Assembly (NCBI GenBank): GCA_039619475.1
Contig: CM077115.1
Coordinates: 554,736,826 to 554,800,825, forward strand
Origin: Icerya purchasi
Lineage: Eukaryota; Arthropoda; Insecta; Hemiptera; Monophlebidae
Length of the DNA: 64,000 nt
Direction: 5' to 3'
In this document: positions 14,501 through 29,500 of the stretch, one piece after another
How positions within the stretch are numbered: position 1 is the first letter of the stretch
How the letters are laid out: each line of letters opens with the position of its first letter
Program-made: the position numbers and the translations under genes
Notes under the pieces: model-generated
The model's database searches: none
What the model was told of the DNA's origin: nothing
The model's input: only the letters and a program-made list of their open reading frames with translations

Positions 14501-17500
14501 ATGATACTTCAGGATAGAAACCACATGAAGAATACCGCGTACGTGGAGATACACGATTATTCGTTGCGGAAACACATTGAAAACTTAACGGCAAAAGTGG
14601 AATTCCCCGGAAAGGTATATTTTCATAAAAGTAAGTTATTTGATAACGATTATTCGGTAAATACTGGTAGAAACTTATGTTGTTCTTTTTTTTTTAAAAC
14701 AAATGTGTAGATAATTTTCCTTACGAATGCATTTTTATTTTTAAAATCATCTATCTTCGTAAAATCAATATTCTGCCCATGTCGACGCCAGACTTCCGTC
14801 CAGAAACGATTAGACAAATGACAGTAACGTACTTACGTACAAGTCCGATAGGAATACCTATAGAAGTAGAGTAATACCACGGACCGTATCTAAACATAAA
14901 CTGTAGAATAATTATGTTTTTTTTATCAATGACGCACTCGGTTAAATAGCTAATCCATATAGAGCTATCTTTTAATTTTACAGCATAAGTCCGAAGATGG
15001 AATAAAAGATGGTAAACCATCTAAGGTGGCCTCCTTTGCAACAAGATCCATCCTCTCATTCAATTTAACACCAAAGTGTCTCTGTAGCCAACAAAATTTT
15101 AAAGCGCCACTTTCAAAGTTATATTAAGGCACTTCAATTTTATGTCATAAGTAAAAGGGTTGCACCTGTAATGGTAAGTTACTGAATTTCAAAGCAGTAA
15201 GATCACTTAGATTGACGCAAATTAGTGAGTATTTTCTACCGGTAATACTAGCTTGAAGTATTAAATCAAGGAATTTACTTATAGCAAACAAATCTGCTGC
15301 ATATATTGAAGCTTGAATTTTTGTGTTAGTCTAGAATCAGTAATAAAAGCTGAAGCGACCGGACCATTTGATGCTTGCACTTTAGAACCATCAGTGTAGA
15401 TGCAGATGGAGTCAGGATAATATTCACTAAGCATTTCTTTGTAACAAGAATTGGTATCACAACTAAATTTAACTGGATATTCTTAGTATAATTTAAAGAC
15501 GATCATAGGAGACCGGGACTTATTTCGTCAGATAGTCCAATCTATGCAGGATGATTAAACAATACCTGAATCGGGTGGCGCGAAAAAAAGAAGAGTATCA
15601 ATATCTAAAGAAAGAAGATAAAAACAGAGAAGGAACAAAAGGTTTCAGAGTATACATTGATTCATTTTGAATACTTACACTTAAATAAATTCGAACTCGT
15701 GCAGCAGAAATGTGTGTTTTTGCAAGTGTGACGCTTCGCTGGCTCTGACGTCTATAGGAATGCACAGTGCAGCAATCAAGGGACTGACGGTGCTGGAGTG
15801 CGCGGAATCGGGAGTACCTGTATATGAGTGGAATGACTAGCGGATTAATTTTAAATAGTGGTGTAGTAATTTAGGTCAAATTTGAATACTTACTCAAATT
15901 TTGAATTAAGCGTAGAAATGAACATGTTTGGCTTTCGTGTGCTGCCATGGTCTTGGGACAAGTAATGTACATGGGAACGGTTGGGGGTTAATTTTTTGGC
16001 ATGGAGTAGAATACTTTTGCTATATTCTGAAAAATAAATATTAATTTTTGATTTCCTGTAGCAAGAGGGAAAAAGGGATTAAGTTAATTTTTTGGTTTTG
16101 AAATAATATATTTAGGCTACATTTGAATATTTATGGTCCTAGCACGCAGCTCTTCAGTTAAAACATCAAAGGTTCCGGACTTCCTAAAAAAAAATATACT
16201 ACTATACTCAATTAGATTATATGAGTAAAACAGACCATATCAAAACATAAATCGATGTCAAGTTAAAGGCAATACTTTCGGCTCTATAGACATATATTTC
16301 ACAAAGTAATAAATTCACAATATAATGCCTAACAAAAATGCTAAAAGTATCATAAAAATTATATAAAAAGCACACAAATCATATTAAAAAACATCGACTA
16401 GTTTCAACGAATTAGCATCATTATCAAGATGTTAGTTAATTATTACAATTAAAATTTATTTGGCTTTTAATTTAGTTAGTATAAATATTATGATTTAGAT
16501 GACCATCGATCTTAATTTAATTATAGTTCTGTTATATAGTGTAAATTTTAATAGTTTCTTTTATCAGGGACAGATCCAGAGAGGGCATTTTGGGGAGAGA
16601 AATTACATAATTATATAATATCTTATACAGTGGGCAGTAGATTTGAGAAATACCTTGTTTCATAAAGAAAATCAAATAGCGACCTCTTTAGAAATTTAAA
16701 AATGTTTTAAAAATACATAACTATTACAATTTAATTAAAATTATGTTTTATTTTTAGGTGAAAAATTATAAAATTTTAGCTATAATGGTAGTTTAGAATT
16801 TGAATGGTAAATTAGTTGAAAGAATAGAGCGATAGTACTTTTATATTAGACTTTACTTATTTTTTATTTTTCTTAGCAATGCGATCCGAATTCTTTGTCC
16901 GTAAACAAGTAAAAAACATAATATACGTTTTCTCATTCAACTACTTTCATTTACATTGTAAATTAAAAATTGAAAAAAAAAAATAATAAAATGCTTTTTT
17001 ACAAAAAATAAATACCGACTTCAAGGTTTATTATAAAAATTTAAAAATGCACTAAAAAGTAAAAAATAATTACTCCCGATAAAATATATATATCAGAGTG
17101 ATATAACTTAAGGTGATATCGTAATTCTTATACAACATTAATTTTTTGGAGTTGGAATTAAATTCATCTTAGGAGCAATTTAATCAACATTTAATGCAGT
17201 TTTTAATTATTCTTTTAATATGAATTTGATGCCAACTCCAAAAAATTAATGTTGTATAAGAATTACGATATCACCTTAAGTTATATCACTCTGATATATA
17301 TATTTTATCGGGAGTAATTATTTTTTACTTTTTAGTGCATTTTTAAATTTTTATAATAAACCTTGAAGTCGGTATTTATTTTTTGTAAAAAAGCATTTTA
17401 TTTTTTACTTTTTAGTGCATTTTTATTCAATTAAATTAAAACATTTATTTCCACGGTAAAAACACCAAAAGCTACATTTCCATGGTAATTTGGCAAATTT

Positions 17501-20500
17501 ATAGTATTTTAAGTCAAAAATCTAATCCGACGGTGAAAACAATCATGAATGAAAAGCATCCAAAAAGCTTTAATCTCCCGCATTATTAAGGATAACTCAA
17601 AAACTATCGGTCAGACCTTGATCAAATTTAAATGGGACCACATGACAAACACCACCTTTCAAATAAAAGAAGAATCATCAAAATCGGTTCATCTAGAAGA
17701 AAGTTCTGTGGTAACACACATAAAAAAAAAAAAAAAAAAAATACAGTCGAATTGAATACCTCCTTCTTTTTTGAAGTCGGTTAAAAAAGACAAAAGATCG
17801 ATGCTAATTACATTTAAAACAGAATAAAAACGTAACATTAATAGTTTTACTAGAAAACAGTATTAAATATTAGTTATAATTAAATCTGTAGATAATGTTT
17901 ATATAAAACTTTTATAGTATAAATTAAATTTCCTTGATGTAACAAATTTTTTCATCGAGATTTTGGTCCTTTGGGGGGGTGGGAGGACTCTATCCTCCTC
18001 CGGTGCATCCGTCACTGCTTTTATAATTATGTTAGTGTACATATTAGAATTGAAAGTAGATAACAATTAATAAGCAAACTACAACATATTAAAGTACATA
18101 ATAATAACCTCTTGATATCGTATGGCATAACTAATATGTACACTAACATGCCTACAAAAGAAACTATTAAAATAATTACTGATATAGTTTAAAATAATTA
18201 AATTTATAGCGACATTTATATTACAGAATTGGAAAAAATATTACAAATAATAACGACGTAAAATTATTTTAAACTTAATAATATCACATATATACAAGAA
18301 AATGGTTTACCTATAGAGCCATCTATATCACCAATTTTAGCAGAAATTTTCTTACAAAACATTGAAGATAGCATAATCAACGATAATTTAAAATAAAAAA
18401 TCAATATCATTCGTTACACACGATATGTGGATGGAATAATATGTATATTCGAAGATAATTATAATGATAATCATTTGGTATTTTTAAACTTTCTTAATAG
18501 ATAAGCTGGACACAGATAAAATAAGAAATCAAAAAGTACTGGATAAAATTTTTATGAGAAAAATGTTGTTAATAGACTGAATATGAAGAACACGCCGAAC
18601 TTGGATTGGTTATCTCTTAAGATATGGTAGATTGCTTTGATATTTTTGCTTGAAGATAGAATTTAAGGAAAAGAAAGCTGTGAAAGGTCTAGGAATGCAT
18701 TCATAACGACGCTATTAAAAGCTCGGCAGCTATATGGAACCAAAAAAGAGCTACGAATGATCAAAAGTACTACAAAACTATTATCATTAAAATACCATCA
18801 TTAGGATGGTACTACAAAATAGACAGATAATTCCGTAAACATAAACTCAAAACCAGAGCGCACTATATTAAATGAAGTATAAGCCACATTTGATTGACTT
18901 AAGAACAATAGTCGGACGAGATAACTAAAAAATGATTTAAAACATGAGATAAATATACAGAATTTCTAACTCTACATACGGAATACAAAGATTCGATTAA
19001 ATGTTGTCGTCACGCCATGTATATACTACTAGAAAATAGCAAGCATTATCAACGATATGAGTGAGAACTCTTACACTAATAATGAAATGCTCGCCTATTT
19101 TTATCATATTCTCTTACGGATGCAACATAGGAAAGCAGGTTGGTTTTATAAAAAGCCGAAGTATAAAAAACTAATTAAAAATTTTTAGTTGATGTAAACA
19201 TAACGTAAAAACAGAATTGCGTCTTTTGCCCTATACAGGATTATTTGATTTTGTATATGACAAAGTAACTTTTAGTCATCTTGATCAAAATGATGCCAAA
19301 CCAAAATAAAATCCTTCATGGATCGAATAAGTCGATTATACAATTCAGGTGAATAAGTGTCGTGAGAATTTCTATTGATGTCACCCAAAAAAACCAAGTT
19401 GCGTATCACGCCATCACTGTTCAGCACAGATCATATGAAATACTGAAAATTTAAATTAAAGCAGAATTCATAATTACGAAAGAGAAGTTGAACTATGTCG
19501 CGAAAAGGTATTATTTGAAAATAATCGGTGCCGCATAACTGTTGGCACAGCGAAGAAAAAAATTGCAGCAATTCTTAAATCGCTGAATTTTGTTTTTCTG
19601 TTCCATTAGGCTCTTTCCCAGAAGCGTATTACACCGGATTTTTTTCTAACAAAAGAATCGTGTTGAGCCACGCTCTGCTATACTGTTACGTCGATTGCTA
19701 TGGAAAAATATGTTCAAGATCACAGCCATGTCCATCGCGAGGGACACAAATAGTTTTTAGAGCACTAGGTGTTGATTTTAAAAGACGTTACACCGACGAT
19801 GAAGTGTTATCCATTATCGCTCATGAACTGGGCCACTGGCATGGAAATCATTTAATAGTTGATCTGATTTTAGCAACTGTAAGTTGCCAGTTAAAAGCAC
19901 ATCCAATGAGTAACTTTTAATTTTATTTTCATTTTCCGCTTTAAAACACACTGCTTTAGGGAATCGGCTAGCCGGTTTGTCGATTGTTAACGTTTTCATC
20001 CGCAGCAGGATCAACAAATATTAACGGTAGTCTAATATTGTAATGAGGATAATATTGAAAATTTTAAAACAAAAATAGATTGCCGCTTTTTGAACATATT
20101 TAATAAATATAATCAATTTCATTTTCTTAATTTAAATTCCATTGGAAGTGTTTCAATTAAAAAATAATTTAAACATTAGCATTATCTTTCTAATTTACCT
20201 TATGGTAAATTAGATATGCTTCAGCTACCGTTTATATATCACACAGCGAGTCTTTATTCAAGGGAAGGTAGATAACGAATCTCACACCCGCACATTGTGA
20301 ATTAAGCATTACAGTATTTAATTTTGGTTTAAATATATTACTGCTGCCTAATCGATGAAGAACTTTTTTCTGAGATTAATAATAACTATAAAAAATGAAG
20401 AGTGAATCTAAAAGAAGACCACTCTGTGCTCCGCTTCACTGCAGATAACATTGCTGAATTCAAACAGAATTTGAAAGAACCTCAGAATTTATCTGAAGCT

Positions 20501-23500
20501 GTAGAGGGCGCTAACATTCAACAAAAATATTAACCATGTAACAGATAAAGCTCATAAAACTGTATTATCTTTATACACACGCAGTATCCCGTATTTCTAT
20601 TAACCGTTAACTACCACTGCTACGATCTTGTAGAAAATAAATATCTACACAACTTCCTAGAATAATTGAAGTTGGTAACCAAAGTCTAACTATTCTCCTA
20701 ATATAGTATTTTCATACCAGTTGATGGTGTTGTTTTTGATGTAATAGAACATCTAGGTCAAAAACAACCCAGCGATAGTGATTACATGACTATTCTTCAG
20801 TCTTCAATGTGTTTATCAGGAAAAACAATGTTAAACTATTTTCATATCACATATTTTTTCCCTTATTCTGCAGCAATAATTTTGTTGGTTTAATCTAATA
20901 ATTTTTCTAACATATTTTTTCTCGAGTAAGAAATTATTTTTATATTCATTATGCTATAATTTCATAAATTTTGTTTTAATGATTTTCTTTCTTTCCTTTT
21001 TTCGATAAGAAACTATTTTTATATTTCTTCATTTTTTTTTAGCAATTATATGATATTAAAATGACTACAGAAAGTACGATTATAGTTAATGGTCGCCACT
21101 ATACGCATCATCAATTAGAGTAGTGTATTATCAAGTATAGATGAAGGAGAAAATAACTCTATTTTAGATAGCGATGACTCAGATGTTAGTGATGACGCTA
21201 GTAAACATAGTAATCATTTTACTAAGTCTGAAATTCTTGATACTGACTTAAAATTAAAAGGCAAGAAAGAAAGTCATACAACTATTGGTATGGCCAAAAT
21301 TGTCTCAAGCAGTCTAAAATCCTACCTGTTGTTTCGAAAGCTACGTAAGACCAACAAAGAGAGTCGTTGTTGTTTGTGCGTCATTCCAGTTATAATAATA
21401 AGTTATGTTAGTACGTTTCAAAACTATTTTTAAAGTACATTCAAAGCGGAACATAATACGCCTTAGATGTGAGAAAGCATAAGCTGTTATTTACAAAAAA
21501 TATCAAATTTGTATTATAGATATACATAAGTAGTTTGTTTTATAGTATCAAAAGTACGTCGGTTTAGGTGTTTTGGGAAATATTTTTCGGTATTACAATA
21601 ATTCGATTTTTGTTTCTTTAAAAATACTCAATTATCATTGATTTCTCAGTTTATTTTCGGATCCTTACCGCTACCTATTCTGTACAGCTACAAATAGGAG
21701 TCGCTCGGAAACGAACAATATGACTGAGAATATTTAAAGCAGAAAAAATTTGCATCTGTGGAATAAAATTTACTTAATTGTCGCAGGTGCAAAGATAAAT
21801 GTCTATAAATCATCCAGTGTATATGTATTTGAAAAATGTTTTATTTTTTACATTATATGAATTACAAAGTATTTAAAAAGCTTAAAATTTTCGCATCAAA
21901 AATGACCCAGCGATAGAAATTATGTAAGTTTAAAATAATGATGGTAATTTAATTTTAATGATAATACACTATTATGTATAAAGTTATCGTTTTAATATAT
22001 TTCTGACTACAATTCGCATTTATTTTAAACATGAAAATAATATACAACAGCAGAGAGGCTACTAAACAAAAATGACATAGTAGTTAAACTGTTTAATAGA
22101 TACGTTCAATCATCTCTAAAAAATTCAAACACCGCGTATCATTATTTATGCTACATAACAAAATATTATAAGTAACGGTCAGATTCATGTAAAAAAGTAT
22201 ATAGGAATTTTTTACTGTAAAAAACACATTCATTATTAAAAATTTTTGAAGGTACTGTACATAATTCAAATTAATTTACTCCCAATCGCATTGTTTTTTT
22301 GTTTTTTTTTTTTGAACTTATAAAGACATGAAATATAAACTGCGAATAGGTTTATTGTTTAAAAACAAGTAGACAAGAATGAAAGTGTGTGTAACATGTA
22401 TCTGTTGCTAGAGAATTATAAAAGTATTTTCTATTTACAGTTTAGAATTTTTTTAAACTGAAAATAATAATATACAAATTATATATAGCTTGCAACAAAA
22501 ATATGCGAGAATTTAATATTCTAAAAATTTAATTTATTAACGATAAAAAAAATATATATGTAATACTAGACTTAATTTTAATTTTCAATATATTTTCACA
22601 GTAATAAAATGTGATCGGTACACAAGATGTGTACTTACTTTTACCAACAGTATTTTTCACTAAATATTAAAATAACTAAATTGAATTTAGAAAAAGTGTT
22701 TGGCACTTACTAATTTTTGACACAGAACAAACTTATTTGTCTGAATTCTATGACCCTATGTTTTATAGTCGCAACAGAATCTAATCGGCGGCTCTTTTTT
22801 TTTTTTTGATACAGATAAATAGATAAACGGTAGATTAATTAATTAAATTAACAACAAATAAAAATTATTGATAAGTATTTTCATTAAATATAGGAAGTAA
22901 ACAATTTTTGATTGAAAACGATAATTGAATAAACTGTATTTTCGGGGAAAAAAATTTTAGTCATTTCTATATTTTACTAAATATTAAAATAATTTCTATG
23001 CATCAATATCAATTAACGTTATAAAATATATTTTTATGCCCCACTTTAATGAAAATGACGTAGTAAACAGTAAGTTCTAAATGTATCCTAAATTTAAAAA
23101 AAAAAATAATAATTTTATTTAAAACATTTTAAAAAATTATATTATTTGACAGATTTTAGTTTTTTTTAATAGTTGATAAGCATGCTTTACATAAAATTCA
23201 TCTAGAAATTGTTTACTAAACTGATATTAACAGTAAGTAATACAAAATTGTTACGCAATTTTGTAAGTATTAAACCAGGGGCGGATCCAAAAGGACATTG
23301 TGGGGGTTGGAGGGGGGTATAATTACGTAAAATCTTCTACGGTAGGCCGTAGATTTGAGAAATACCTCTTGTTTCTCATAAAGAAAATCAAATAGCAACC
23401 TTTAGAAGAAATTTAAAAATGTTTCAAAAATACGTAATTATTACAATTTAATTTAAATTTTGTTTTATTTTTAGGTGAAAAATAAAATTAATTCTAAAAT

Positions 23501-26500
23501 TCTAGCCAAAATGGTAGTTTAGAAATAGTATAATATCCTTTATCAATCTTCCTTATTTAATTTTTAATTTCGCCGATCTCTGCCATCCTCCAAATACATT
23601 TATTGTTCCTACGCTCTCTAAGTTTCTTCCGCAGACCCCAATCAGACAGGAATTCCACAGTTTTATCAATTCTCAATTTCCTTCGCATGCAATCGTGTTT
23701 ACAGATAGTTCGAAGAGGCCGGATGGTGTCGGTGCTTCTTTTATCCTCCCAAATTTTGACTTTTCAGAATCTTTTCGTCTGTCTCCTTTCTGTTTCACAT
23801 TCATAAACCTATTAATGACTATCCTACGTTCCATTATTATCATTTCCCCCCCGATCACTTTTCCTCTAAATTCTTGATTACATCTGACTCCATGACCGCC
23901 TTTTAATTCATTCTCCCCTACCTGATCATTCCTGTGATTTTATCATACTCCGCATACGCTCATTTATCCACTTTCTTTCTTCCCTTCATTTCATTCAAAT
24001 TGATTTGCTGTGGGTCCCTAGTCATTCGGGCATTTTCGGTAATGAAACGGCGGACTGCTTGGCTCGGGTTGCTGCCTCTTCTCACTTCTTCTTTAAAAAA
24101 GTCCCATCGGCCAATCTCCTTCCGTTGTGCAAAGGTTTTCATCTTAGATTATGGTATATCGAATATTTACGCTTCCTCTTTCTCTAACAATTGTTCTTTT
24201 TATCTGTCTGTTCAACCTAATCTTCCTGCCAATCCGTGGTTTTCTTTCATTCCTTCACTTCGTCGTTCTGTTGTTGTCTCCGTTATTCGTCTGCGCTGTT
24301 AAGCCATACTTTATTATCTTCCTCCCGTTTTCGTTTTTCGTCGGTTGCCTCTCCATATTGTCTACTCTACTCAAACGAAGAGCATGTTTGCGATGCTGAT
24401 CGTGTGTTTATTAAGTGTTGATTTCTTTCTGCTGAGTGTTCTGCTTTCTACTTCAGTTTGTTGCGACTTGGTCTTCTTACTCCATATTGCGCCTCTTATA
24501 TCCTATCTCTTTTCCTTGTTTACAAATTGTTCCTATTATTTGTTCCTTTCTCCTAGTAATATCTGACCGTATCAAGATATAATTGACTCCTTCCTACTCT
24601 AATTGTTTGTGGGTAAAGGACCCCGGTTGACGAGCCCCAAAAAAAAAAAAAAAATAGTATTTATTAGACTTTACTTCTTTTTTATTTTTGTTAGTAATCC
24701 GATCCGAATTCTTTGTTCATAAGCAAGTAAAATATATATATATATATATATATTTCTCATTGAACTATTTTCATTTACATTACAAAATAAAAATTAAAAA
24801 TAAATACAAATGGCAAAAAATTAACGACAGTAGTGTTTAAAATAGAATAAAAAAGGAACATTAATAGTTTTACTAGAAAATAGTATTAAATACTAATTAT
24901 TAAAATCCGTAAGTAAAATTCATACAAATCTTTTAAACCATAAATTAAGTTTCTCTGTGATAACAAATTTTTTCATAAAGGCTTTGGTTCTTTGAGGGGG
25001 TCTTCTATCCCCCCACCCCCTGGATCCGCCACTGATTAAACTGATTTATTTTTTGCAATAATATAAAATTATAAAAAATATTCAAAAAATTAAACAAATT
25101 ACCTATTTGAACTGAATTCTGCAAACATTTGCAATGAACAGTATTGATACATTTACAATGTGTCAAAGTAAAATTATTCATATCTTTAGTGATTTTGTTT
25201 AATTTTAATTTAACGTTAATAATAATTTTATTTTAGTATATTACTATTGCAATTATTAAAAAATTAAATTCTAAAACTAAAAGGGTTATTAAAAACTTTA
25301 CTATCTTAAAAAATTCGAGATTTTTTGTGCTTTCTATTAATTGTAATTAGTACTTAGATAAAAGGAAAATTTTAAAAATTTATTTTAAATAACTAAATTG
25401 AATTTTTAAAAAATGACCGTCTTTTGGATAATCTTTGCATATAAAAAATTTATGTATCAAATTTCAGATTTCTATCAAAAAAACATTAATTATATTTCTT
25501 CTTCCGGCTGAAAAAAATTAAATCTCTTAGAAATCCTATCCTTCGCCAATTAACTCCATTTTCCTATATATTAAAATTTAATACTTTTGTTCCTAATTCT
25601 TGGACAATGGGTCATTGCCCTTGGTTGCCACTCCCCCCAAATTAAGAAGACAATATTTATATTTTTATTTCTCCTTGTATAAGTCCATTTGTCGCTCCAT
25701 GGTTGTGCTTCAAAATCTCTTCCCTTGTTAAATTATATGTAATACTTGTTATCTATCTTGCTGCTCTGAAGTTCTTTTCAGTCCCAAAAATTTTCACTGA
25801 TCTAACGCTGCTCCTCTGTCAATTTGGAGATTCTCAAAGGATATTGATTTTTTTACTAAACGCTTTTCTTTCGTACATTCTAAAATGATTTATCTTACCT
25901 TGCTATTTTTTTTTCTTCTTTTTTTGGGGGCTTGTCAACCAAGGACCATTATCCAAAAACAAAAGGTAAAGAAAGAAGTCGGTTATATTTTAATTCGATC
26001 AGAAATTTTATCTAAAAAGAAAAACAAATAGCAGGAATAATTAGTGGGGAAGGAAAGGACAGGATATAGGAAGCACAATAAGGGGCAGGAAGTCCAAGGT
26101 TCAGCAAATACGAATACAAGGCAAAACGCTCCACGGAGAGAGATGAACACTGGAAAAACACATGATCGTCGTCGCAAATAACTGCATCATCCGGATGGGG
26201 AGGACAGTGTGAAGAAGAAATCAAGGAAAAACGAAATTTAGATAATGGCAGCAAAGAATGGCCAAAGCGCATACGAACAATGGAAGCAACATCAGAACGC
26301 CGAAGGGAAGGATGCAAAAGAAACCATGAATATGCAGGAAGAGTAGGCTGAACTGACAGGTAAGAGGAACAACTGTTTTGACATTTGAAAATCCCTTTTT
26401 CCCCTATATTTCATGTCGTCTTTTTTTCTCATCCTCATTCCAAGCAACTTCCACTACTAACCTTCTGTATTTATCTTTCATTTACGATTAGCTTCATTTT

Positions 26501-29500
26501 CCTTATGTATTTCTTTCCTTTATCATCCAGATCACATTCTTAAATTATTAATTCCTTGCTTCCCTCACACGAGAGCACTTTTATTGACAATTCAAAGGAG
26601 TCCAGTGGGTATCAGTGCCCCTTTTATGCGTCCAACCTTCAGTTTACTAGAATAATCTGGCTTCTTTTTCATTTAGTTTTTACAGTCGCATCGTGGTAAC
26701 TATTCTACAGTTTGTTATTTAAAACTTTCGCATCGTATCTTAATTAATTAGCCAGTAAGTTGACAGAGGAGAATCACTATAAAATTGTTAGGGAATTTAA
26801 AGTTGTACATAACTTTCAACCGATATTAAATCATCGAAGGGAGTTAATTTTTACAGCTCTTTTAATTATTTTGCAAAATCTGATTTTTATATTTTTACCC
26901 GAGAGAAGTGGAGTTTCAGTTTCTTGTCTGTTGGTGCCTTAAGAGTCATCTGGGGGGGGGGGGCACACTACCTTCATCGCCACTTAATGCTAACTACTGC
27001 TTTTTGGTTAGCGGCCGTTTCTAGTTGTTCTCATTACGATATTCTCCTGTGTATTAATCCGGAAGTGTGTTACTTTGTTTCATTTTTCCGCAAAATGATT
27101 TCACAACAGGTGTGCCATGACTTGCTGTTGATTTTTTGATTCGATCTTACTATAATTAGGGTGATTCTCGGATGGTCGTACTCTACTATAGTTCTATCGA
27201 TGAATGCACAGTTATCGATTTTATATTATAGAGCGTTCATTTTTTTTTACCGTCATTTAATAATGAAGACTATTAAGCTGATTAAGATTTTTTTTTAAAC
27301 AAAGTTACCGTAAAATGGTTGAAAAAATATTTTATGCTTATAGTGATTTAAAATTAATTGTAAGACCCTATACATTTTTAGAATAATAAATGTACCAGTA
27401 ACGTACATACGACGGCGAAACGCAGTTGCAACTACATGTATATAAAGTCTCTAAAATCGAGCAGCATCCATAACGTTTTTTGTTTTTATTTTTATTCTTA
27501 GCATGCATAAAGTTTTGTTTTTATTTTTATTTTTTGCCTACAAAATTAAAGAGTTTTGCTTACTTACAACGGAGTTATTCCGCTGAGTAAGTAGTAACTG
27601 AATACAAAAGATAGTGGAAAATCCGCGCAAATGCATCTGAATTGCAACTGCGTTAGATCCGTTGAAGTCAAGACACGCTAAAGCGTACCGCTATATAACA
27701 TATAGCGCCTGAAATATACACCATATATTATATCAGTAATTAATAAACTTTTAATATGTTTCGATTTATTTTCATCCTTGGGAATCCGAGAGAGCATCAG
27801 AAGGAGCTGCCGCTTCCTCGCACTGAGAATTTGAGAAAGAAAAATAATCAAAGTTGAAAACCTGACTCTATTTAACAATAACATCCGTACGGAGAGATTT
27901 CAGAAAAACCGACTTTTTTAAAATGATTTATTTATAAAATAAAAAAACGCAAGTGTTGGTTTTCGGTGAAAAAAAAAAATTATTCCGGACTAATTTCGCG
28001 TGTACTATAAACACCATTAATGTAATTTTTAATATTCTAATTATAAATTTTATGATAGAATTTTTTTTGAAATTAATCTGAAATTAATTTAAAAAATTAT
28101 TTTTCGCTATTAACGTAATAATGAAGTGTTTTCTATGATATAAATCGTATTTATCGAAATATTCTCTATTATCGTCAGAATGATCTGCACATAAAACGCT
28201 GTTAAACAATCATCCGATATCCGACTTTATAAATGTTATAATGTTCATAGTAATTACCGTTCGTCGTAAATAATTTTGGGAACAATCGCGTACGTCCTGT
28301 TACGATCTCAAGGGTAGTTTTATCGTTTTACAAAAAACGATCTGTCAACACCCCGTCTGTATTCTGATATTTTAGAAAGAAAAAAAAAACGATAGCGAAA
28401 AGGTGACATAAAATGATTGTCGCTTCCGAAAGAAAAACAGTTATAATATTCGCAGGTCGAATGGCCATGGAAACAAAAACAAAAGCAGTGCGGCTCTTGA
28501 AGGCACTCGGTACTCGATTATTTTTATTTTATGATTCGTTTGAATAAATTTAAAAAATAAATCTACATTCAATCGTGAATCCATACTTGTTCATTAATTG
28601 TTTAGTGAATTATATTTCGAAAAATTGATAAAATTTTAATTTTTTCTGTGTTCCAATATTAAATACTATAATGAATGCAAGTATCCCCATTCATGAAGAT
28701 TAAAAGCGAAGGTAAATATTTTTCTATTGCAATATTTTACAAAATGTGAAGTGTGTATAATCGGATTTTCTATTTAATTTGTGGATTTTTAAAATGGAAG
28801 AGCGCTGCTGTGCTCGCATAGTGTTTATTTATTTCGTTATTTTTATTTTTTTTTTAAATATATAAAGCGGACAATTAAAAGCTAAATCTGCGTTAAGATG
28901 TCTTAAAAACGAAAACCGGGACTAAATGATGTAAGTGAAAAAAAAAAATATCAACATAAATCATTCATATTTCTAGATATCCGAATTTCAGTTGATAAAA
29001 TAATTTAAAACGTTTGATGTAGTAGCATTTTTCAAAATTTATGAATTCGAATTTTAACATTTTGAAAGTTTCAGAATCTTGTTAGATTATAATGACGGGA
29101 GGGTATCGATTAAAAAACAAAAAACTTAACTCTCCAGCTTCTGTAGTATGTGCTGTGGTCTAATTTTTTGCTCGACAATTTGATGTGTATATTTTCACAA
29201 TTTAGACCCTTAAATTGCCACAATTTAGGGTTTTCATAGTTCAAAAAATAGGGCGATTAATTTAAATTTCTTTTATTTCTTGAAAAGTATTTCCATTTTT
29301 ATATATACTCTTATATTCGCGATAAATATTCCGCTGTAAGTACCATTGCTGCGAATTATTTCGATTTTGCCAAAGAAAGGGTAAAAACCGTTCACCATCA
29401 TTTAGAATCATGTTAAAAAAGTTTTGCACACTTTTAGTAAATCGTGTAAACAAGCTTGTATGTAAAACTGTAATTCATAAAACTTCCCTGCATTCTAATG

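Noticed and set aside
17549..17755. 68-codon frame with a basic tail as a small protein gene
   Set aside because: It runs through the tail of the element inserted into MITE copy 1 and ends in an A-run; most likely repeat sequence.
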